A stretch of DNA of 64,000 bases from Geodermatophilus sabuli (lineage in GTDB: Bacteria; Actinomycetota; Actinomycetes; Mycobacteriales; Geodermatophilaceae), in contig NZ_OBDO01000016.1 in NCBI RefSeq assembly GCF_900215145.1, positions 17,356-81,355 on the forward strand. The letters run 5' to 3'. The position numbers were made by a program, and so were the translations under genes. The notes beneath the pieces were generated by a model. The model made no database searches. It saw only the letters and a list, made by a program, of their open reading frames with translations, and had not been told where the DNA came from. The first letter of the stretch is position 1, and each line of letters starts with the position of its first letter. Below, one piece after another: positions 59,818-64,000 of this stretch.

Positions 59818-61389
59818 TCAGTCCGCCTTGTTCGGTGGTTCGCCGGCCGCGACCGCCTCGGCGGCCTGGACGGGGTCGTAGGCGCAGGCGTCCCCGACGT
59901 CGGTGACGGCCTGCGCGTCGCCCTCGGGGGTCCCCGGCGGCGGTGGCGTGGCGTCCGGGGCGCCGTCGGTCGGCGCCGGCGTGCCGTCGGGGGCGTCGTC
60001 CGCCGGTGGCGGCGGAGCCAGGGCGTCGGACACGATCCCGCGCATCAGGTCGTAGTCGGGGTAGGCCGGGTCGATGACGCTGGTGTCGAAGACGACGCTG
60101 CGCACCTCGGTGTCCTTGACCAGCCAGCCCAGGTCCACGAAGTCGTCGAGGGCCGACCGCGGGATGTCGGTGCTGACGATGTCCTGGGTGGTGGCCGCGA
60201 GGTCCTGGTAGCGCTGCAGCAGGGTGACCGGGTCGGCGGCGTCGATGATCGCCGAGATCGTGCAGCGCTGCCGGGCCATCCGGTCGTAGTCGGTGAGGCC
60301 GAAGCGCCCGCGGGAGAACTGCAGCGCCCGCTCGCCGTCCATGTGCTGGGCGGGCCCGGGATCGATGTAGTCGTCGGGCAGTTCGCCGGTGCCCGGGTCG
60401 CCGTTGATCGGCACGTAGTAGTTGACGTTGACCGTGATGCCGCCCAGCGCGTCGACCAGCCGGCTGAAACCGTCGAGGTTGACCAGGACGAAGTAGTCGA
60501 TGTCCAGGCCGAGCGCCTCACCGACCCCCAGCTTGAGGAAGTCCGCGCCCGGGTCGTCGGTGCGACCCAGGATGTCCGGGAACGCCGCCGGGCCGTTGCG
60601 GTAGACGGCGTTGAGCAGGCCCTCGCTCTCGGTGCTGCCCTCGAAGCCGTCGGGATAGGCCTCGGCGAGCGGGCTGTCGGCCGGGAAGGGGAGGTCCTGC
60701 AGATTGCGGGGCAGGCTGAACAGCGTCGTCTGGCCGGTGTCGGTCGCGATGCTGGCCACGATGACGGTGTCGGTGCGCACGCCCTCGCGCCCCTCCCCTC
60801 CGTCGCCGCCGAGCAGCAGCACGTCGACCCGCTCCTCGTCCCCGAACGGGTCGGGGGTGTCCACGACCGTCGCCGACTCGCGGTCGGCGAAGAGCTCGTC
60901 GAGCAGGCCGCGGTGCGCCGCCGCCACCTGGACGGCGGTGTAGGCGGGGTAGGTGATGGCGGCGACCAGCGCCAGGACCACCACGACGCCGAGCACGTGC
61001 CGCGGCCCCGAGGTCGGCCGCGGGAGCAGCATCCGGTAGCCGGCGACGACGACGACGACCCACAGCAGCGCCACCGCGACGACGCCACCGAGCACCCACC
61101 CCAGCCAGGCGGAGTCGACGGCGATCTGGACGGCGGTGCGCCGGCCGGCCGTGGCCAGCCAGACCCCGCCCCCGACGAGCGTCAGGAACAGCAGCAGCGT
61201 GACCGCGCCGAGCACCCGCCGGCCGGCGGCGAGGAACGCCGTCCCCGGCACGACGGCACCCAGCACCGTCCAGCCCAGCGCGGAGCGGAAGCGGCGCTCC
61301 TCCCGCCGGCGCGTGCGGACCGGTCCGTCCGGAGGTGGCGGGAGCGGCCGCGACGGGCCGATGGGACGCGTCTGGTCCCACTCGCTCAT
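59818..61389 (-). CDS. LytR-CpsA-Psr family glycopolymer ligase
   Basis: The 523-residue product has four predicted N-terminal membrane segments (residues ~40-150), more than the single one usual for LCP. The LCP domain includes FSLPRNLQDLPFPADSP, the NAVYRNG region and RALQFSRGRFGLTDYDRMAR. The Arg and Asp residues needed for phosphate binding are present. A Pro/Asp-rich tail ends it. LCP enzymes attach wall teichoic acid, arabinogalactan or capsule to peptidoglycan. ATG 61389 begins MSEWDQTRP. Confidence 0.9.
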   Translation of the reverse strand: MSEWDQTRPIGPSRPLPPPPDGPVRTRRREERRFRSALGWTVLGAVVPGTAFLAAGRRVLGAVTLLLFLTLVGGGVWLATAGRRTAVQIAVDSAWLGWVLGGVVAVALLWVVVVVAGYRMLLPRPTSGPRHVLGVVVVLALVAAITYPAYTAVQVAAAHRGLLDELFADRESATVVDTPDPFGDEERVDVLLLGGDGGEGREGVRTDTVIVASIATDTGQTTLFSLPRNLQDLPFPADSPLAEAYPDGFEGSTESEGLLNAVYRNGPAAFPDILGRTDDPGADFLKLGVGEALGLDIDYFVLVNLDGFSRLVDALGGITVNVNYYVPINGDPGTGELPDDYIDPGPAQHMDGERALQFSRGRFGLTDYDRMARQRCTISAIIDAADPVTLLQRYQDLAATTQDIVSTDIPRSALDDFVDLGWLVKDTEVRSVVFDTSVIDPAYPDYDLMRGIVSDALAPPPPADDAPDGTPAPTDGAPDATPPPPGTPEGDAQAVTDVGDACAYDPVQAAEAVAAGEPPNKAD

Positions 61390-61555
61390 GTGCACGCCCC
61401 CGCGCGGCAGAACCAGGTCATCCGGCCATGGTCCCACTCCGGAGCCACCTGTACCGCTCGTCCACACGGCCCCACCTGCCCGGACACCCGATCGGGGGCT
61501 CGGGATGCGTGGCCCGCGTCTCGACGGGGAACCCAGCGAAGGGGCCGACGCGTGG

Positions 61556-61585
61556 TTACGACAGCGTAGGTTACGGAACTGTAGG
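61556..61585 (+). promoter_or_regulatory. Two 15-bp direct repeats upstream of the desaturase
   Basis: TTACGACAGCGTAGG and TTACGGAACTGTAGG lie head-to-tail and agree at 11 of 15 positions. The second is nearly a palindrome (TACGG-AA-CTGTA). It resembles the TACGG...CCGTA sites of TetR-type lipid regulators. It ends 21 bp before the start. Confidence 0.45.
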
Positions 61586-61606
61586 TCGAATCGTCCGGAG
61601 GTCACC

Positions 61607-62542
61607 ATGTCCCAGACGTCCCCGCACGCGGCGGTGCTGCACGAGCTGGAGCCGGTGGTCGCCCAGAACCTCGACCGCCACATCGCCGTCGCCAAGGAGT
61701 GGCACCCGCACGACTACGTCCCCTGGGACGAGGGGCGGAACTTCGCCTTCCTCGGCGGCGAGGACTGGTCGCCCGAGCAGTCCCGGCTCGACGAGTCGGC
61801 CAAGGCCGCCATGTTCGTGAACCTGCTCACCGAGGACAACCTGCCCAGCTACCACCGGGAGATCGCCACCCGGTTCGGCCGGGACGGCGCCTGGGGTCAG
61901 TGGGTCGGCCGCTGGACGGCGGAGGAGAACCGGCACGGGGTCGCGCTGCGCGACTACCTCGTCGTCACCCGCGGCGTGGACCCGGTCGCGCTCGAGCGGG
62001 CCCGGATGGACTACATGACCCTCGGCTACGACTCCGGCGACAAGACGCCGCTGGAGGCGCTGGCCTACGTCTCGTTCCAGGAGCTGGCCACCCGCGTCTC
62101 GCACCGCAACACCGGCCGGGCCACCAGTGACCCGATCGCCGACAGGCTGCTGGCCCGCATCGCCACCGACGAGAACCTGCACATGGTCTTCTACCGGAAC
62201 CTCATGGCCGCGGCGTTCGACATCGACCCCGACCTGGCCATGCAGGCGGTGACCAAGGAGGTCGTCGGCTTCGAGATGCCCGGCGCCACGATGACCGGCT
62301 TCCGGAAGAACTCGATGATCATCGCCAAGGCAGGCATCTACGACCTGCGGCTGCACCACGACGACGTGGTCAGCCCGGTGCTACGCGCCTGGAAGGTGTT
62401 CGAGCGCACCGACCTCGGCCCGGCCGGTGAGAAGGCCCGTGAGGAGCTCGCCGAGTTCCTCGCGGGCCTCGACGCCCAGGCCACCCGGTTCGTGGAGAGC
62501 CGGGAGCGGATGCGGGCTCGCGAGGCGGCGCGGAAGGGCTGA
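61607..62542 (+). CDS. Acyl-ACP desaturase
   Basis: The 311-residue di-iron enzyme has the metal ligands of the two ExxH helices in TAEENRHGVALRDY near residue 108 and ATDENLHMVFYRN near 188. Flanking glutamates are in AMFVNLLTEDNLPSYH and SFQELATRV. It introduces a double bond in acyl-ACP, changing membrane fluidity. ATG 61607 has GGAGG at good distance. The direct repeats upstream suggest lipid-responsive control. It ends in a hairpin. Confidence 0.93.
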   Translation: MSQTSPHAAVLHELEPVVAQNLDRHIAVAKEWHPHDYVPWDEGRNFAFLGGEDWSPEQSRLDESAKAAMFVNLLTEDNLPSYHREIATRFGRDGAWGQWVGRWTAEENRHGVALRDYLVVTRGVDPVALERARMDYMTLGYDSGDKTPLEALAYVSFQELATRVSHRNTGRATSDPIADRLLARIATDENLHMVFYRNLMAAAFDIDPDLAMQAVTKEVVGFEMPGATMTGFRKNSMIIAKAGIYDLRLHHDDVVSPVLRAWKVFERTDLGPAGEKAREELAEFLAGLDAQATRFVESRERMRAREAARKG

Positions 62543-62543
62543 T

Positions 62544-62580
62544 GGAGTGGACCGTCGGCGTCCCGCCCACGGTCCGCTCC
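62544..62580. terminator. Hairpin between convergent desaturase and RidA genes
   Basis: GGAGTGGACCGT pairs with ACGGTCCGCTCC at 11 of 12 positions around a 13-nt loop, right after the desaturase stop. Confidence 0.7.
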
Positions 62581-62600
62581 GCGCCCGGTGCACCCTGCGT

Positions 62601-63062
62601 CTAGTCCACGAGGACGACGGCCTCGATCTCGACGGCGATGTCGAAGGGCAGTTCCGCCATGCCGACGGCGGAGCGCGCCCCGCGCCCACGGTCGCCGAGC
62701 ACCTCGACCAGCAGGTCCGAGCAGCCGTCGATGACGGCGGGCGTCCGGTTGAAGCCGGGCGCGCAGTTGACCATGCCGAAGAGCTTCACGACCTGCCGCA
62801 CCCGGTCGAGCTCGCCGAGTTCGGCCTTCAATGTGGAGAGCAGCTGCAGGCCCGTGAGACGGGCTGCCTCGCGGGCCTCCTCGAGGCCCAGGCCGCCGTC
62901 CCCGACCTTGCCGGTGACCATGCTGCCGTCGGGACGCACCGGTCCGGTGCCGGACAGGTGGAGCAGGCCCCCCGCCCGGACGGCGGGCAGGTAGTTGCCG
63001 GCGGGGGCCGTGGGGGCGGGCAGCTCGATGCCGAGCTCGCGCAGTCGGGTGTCGACGTCCAT
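62601..63062 (-). CDS. RidA/YjgF-family protein
   Basis: The 153-residue product has the YjgF-like core (AGNYLPAVRAGGLLHLSGTG, then GMVNCAPGFNRTPAVIDGCS and a GMAELPFDIAVEIEAVV end). The CAPGFNRTP segment is typical of the cd02199 subgroup. RidA enzymes hydrolyse reactive enamines, but this subgroup has no proven activity. ATG 63062 is used. It diverges from exonuclease III across 55 bp. Confidence 0.88.
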   Translation of the reverse strand: MDVDTRLRELGIELPAPTAPAGNYLPAVRAGGLLHLSGTGPVRPDGSMVTGKVGDGGLGLEEAREAARLTGLQLLSTLKAELGELDRVRQVVKLFGMVNCAPGFNRTPAVIDGCSDLLVEVLGDRGRGARSAVGMAELPFDIAVEIEAVVLVD

Positions 63063-63104
63063 GGGGACACCCTGGCGGTCGACCGGACCGTCGGGGAACC
63101 CACC

Positions 63105-63110
63105 TAGGGT
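63105..63110 (+). promoter_or_regulatory. -10 box of a leaderless exonuclease III transcript
   Basis: TAGGGT lies 7 bp before the GTG start with no ribosome site. It fits the leaderless layout seen at moaA. Confidence 0.45.
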
Positions 63111-63117
63111 CGGGTCC

Positions 63118-63909
63118 GTGCGCCTGGCCACCTGGAACGTGAACTCCATCCGCAGCCGAGCCGACCGGGTGGTCGCCTGGCTGCAGCGCTCGGACGTCGA
63201 CGTCCTGGCCCTGCAGGAGACCAAGTGCCGCGACGACCAGTTCCCCGAGTCCCGTTTCACCGACCTCGGCTACCAGGTCGCGCACGTCGGCTACTCGCAG
63301 TGGAACGGCGTGGCGCTGCTGTCCCGGGTCGGCATCGACGACGTCGAGGTCGGGTTCCCCGGCCAGCCCGGCTGGGGGGAGGACCCGGCCGCCGAAGCCC
63401 GCGCGCTCGGCGCCACCTGTGGCGGGGTGCGGGTGTGGAGCCTCTACGTGCCCAACGGCCGCACGCTCACCGACCCGCACTACGAGTACAAGCTGCGCTG
63501 GCTGGAGGCCCTGCGGGCGACGGCGGCCGGCTGGCTGGCCGAGGACGCCGCGGCGCAGGTGGCCCTGGTCGGTGACTGGAACATCGCCCCGCAGGACGAC
63601 GACGTGTGGGACGTGCGGGTCTTCGCCCACTCCACGCACGTCTCCCAGCCGGAGCGGGCCGCGTTCCAGGCCGTCGTCGATGCCGGGTACGCCGACGTCG
63701 TCCGCCCGTACACCCCGGGCCCCGGCGTCTACACCTACTGGGACTACACCCAGCTGCGCTTCGCCCGCCGCGAGGGCATGCGGATCGACTTCGTCCTCGG
63801 TTCCCCCGCGCTGGCCGCCCGAGTGACGAATGCCCTGATAGACCGACAGGAACGCAAGGGCAAGGGCGCGAGTGACCACGCGCCCGTCATCGTCGAGCTG
63901 GCCGACTAG
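63118..63909 (+). CDS. xthA: Exodeoxyribonuclease III / AP endonuclease
   Basis: The 263-residue product has the full catalytic set: LATWNVNSIRSR at the start, LALQETKCRDDQ (metal-binding Glu) near residue 38, VGDWNIAPQDDDVWD near 153, MRIDFVLGS near 222 and GASDHAPVIVEL at the end. It cleaves DNA at abasic sites and trims 3' ends in base-excision repair. GTG 63118 appears leaderless. Confidence 0.95.
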   Translation: MRLATWNVNSIRSRADRVVAWLQRSDVDVLALQETKCRDDQFPESRFTDLGYQVAHVGYSQWNGVALLSRVGIDDVEVGFPGQPGWGEDPAAEARALGATCGGVRVWSLYVPNGRTLTDPHYEYKLRWLEALRATAAGWLAEDAAAQVALVGDWNIAPQDDDVWDVRVFAHSTHVSQPERAAFQAVVDAGYADVVRPYTPGPGVYTYWDYTQLRFARREGMRIDFVLGSPALAARVTNALIDRQERKGKGASDHAPVIVELAD

Positions 63910-63915
63910 CTTTCG

Positions 63916-63931
63916 CCCTTGAGGTCAAGGG
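63916..63931. promoter_or_regulatory. Inverted repeat after exonuclease III
   Basis: CCCTTGA and TCAAGGG are perfect complements around GG. A two-base loop is tight for a terminator, so it may be an operator or half of a larger hairpin. The last 70 bp of the window hold no gene I can see. Confidence 0.4.
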
Positions 63932-64000
63932 TCTCGTGCGGGCGGGCGTGAGCGGACCGGGCACTTTGGTGTCCGGCCTCGGGCAGCAGCGTGGTGGTCG

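Overview
The window is very GC-rich chromosomal DNA in which most starts are GTG or ATG and coding third positions are almost all G or C. It carries a complete-looking mycofactocin precursor region and an NDMA-dependent alcohol dehydrogenase, DtxR-type iron control, DUF3040/DUF3097/DUF427/DUF4383 proteins and several apparently leaderless genes. Together these point to an actinobacterium, most plausibly Geodermatophilaceae (Blastococcus, Modestobacter, Geodermatophilus). The family assignment is inference. I see no rRNA, tRNA, insertion sequence, prophage or CRISPR array, so this looks like ordinary chromosome with accessory metabolic blocks.

Layout. (1) 1-4975, minus strand: a molybdenum hydroxylase operon coxS-coxL-coxM-coxG, of the form II CO-dehydrogenase-like type. 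(2) 5049-6268: iron boxes and a siderophore-binding lipoprotein. (3) 6357-25439: a mycofactocin island with a GAF regulator, mftF, a cysteine hydrolase, mftE, a DrrAB-type exporter with its TetR regulator, two OYE/FadH-type flavo-iron-sulfur oxidoreductases, mftC, mftB, mftA, mftR, a cysteine-desulfurase-like enzyme, an FAD monooxygenase and the NDMA-dependent alcohol dehydrogenase. No mftD is visible. (4) 25582-27542: a MoxR-VWA pair next to the dehydrogenase. (5) 27556-29113: an operon of an XRE regulator, a ClpP-like protein without its catalytic serine, and a MOSC protein. (6) 29227-32601: the cox accessory genes coxD, coxE and an XdhC-family gene. (7) 32806-38406: stress, membrane, GntR, aldo/keto reductase and MFS genes. 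(8) 38657-48585: molybdenum cofactor and molybdate genes (moaA, moaD, moaE, a mocA-like gene, modABC and a HTH-TOBE regulator) around two CNNM/CorC transporters. (9) 48826-63909: recQ, a carbamoyltransferase, acyl-CoA dehydrogenase, MarR-ABC exporter, LCP ligase, acyl-ACP desaturase, a RidA-family gene and exonuclease III.

How the parts fit. Blocks 1, 6 and 8 form one functional unit spread over 48 kb: molybdate import, molybdopterin synthesis, cytidylation of the cofactor, sulfuration and AAA-driven maturation would all serve the CoxSLM hydroxylase. Block 3 makes a redox peptide cofactor that re-oxidises the nicotinoprotein alcohol dehydrogenase. Block 4 may remodel that dehydrogenase, as CoxDE does for CODH. 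Palindromic operators lie next to most regulators, and a GC-rich hairpin repeat recurs at gene ends.
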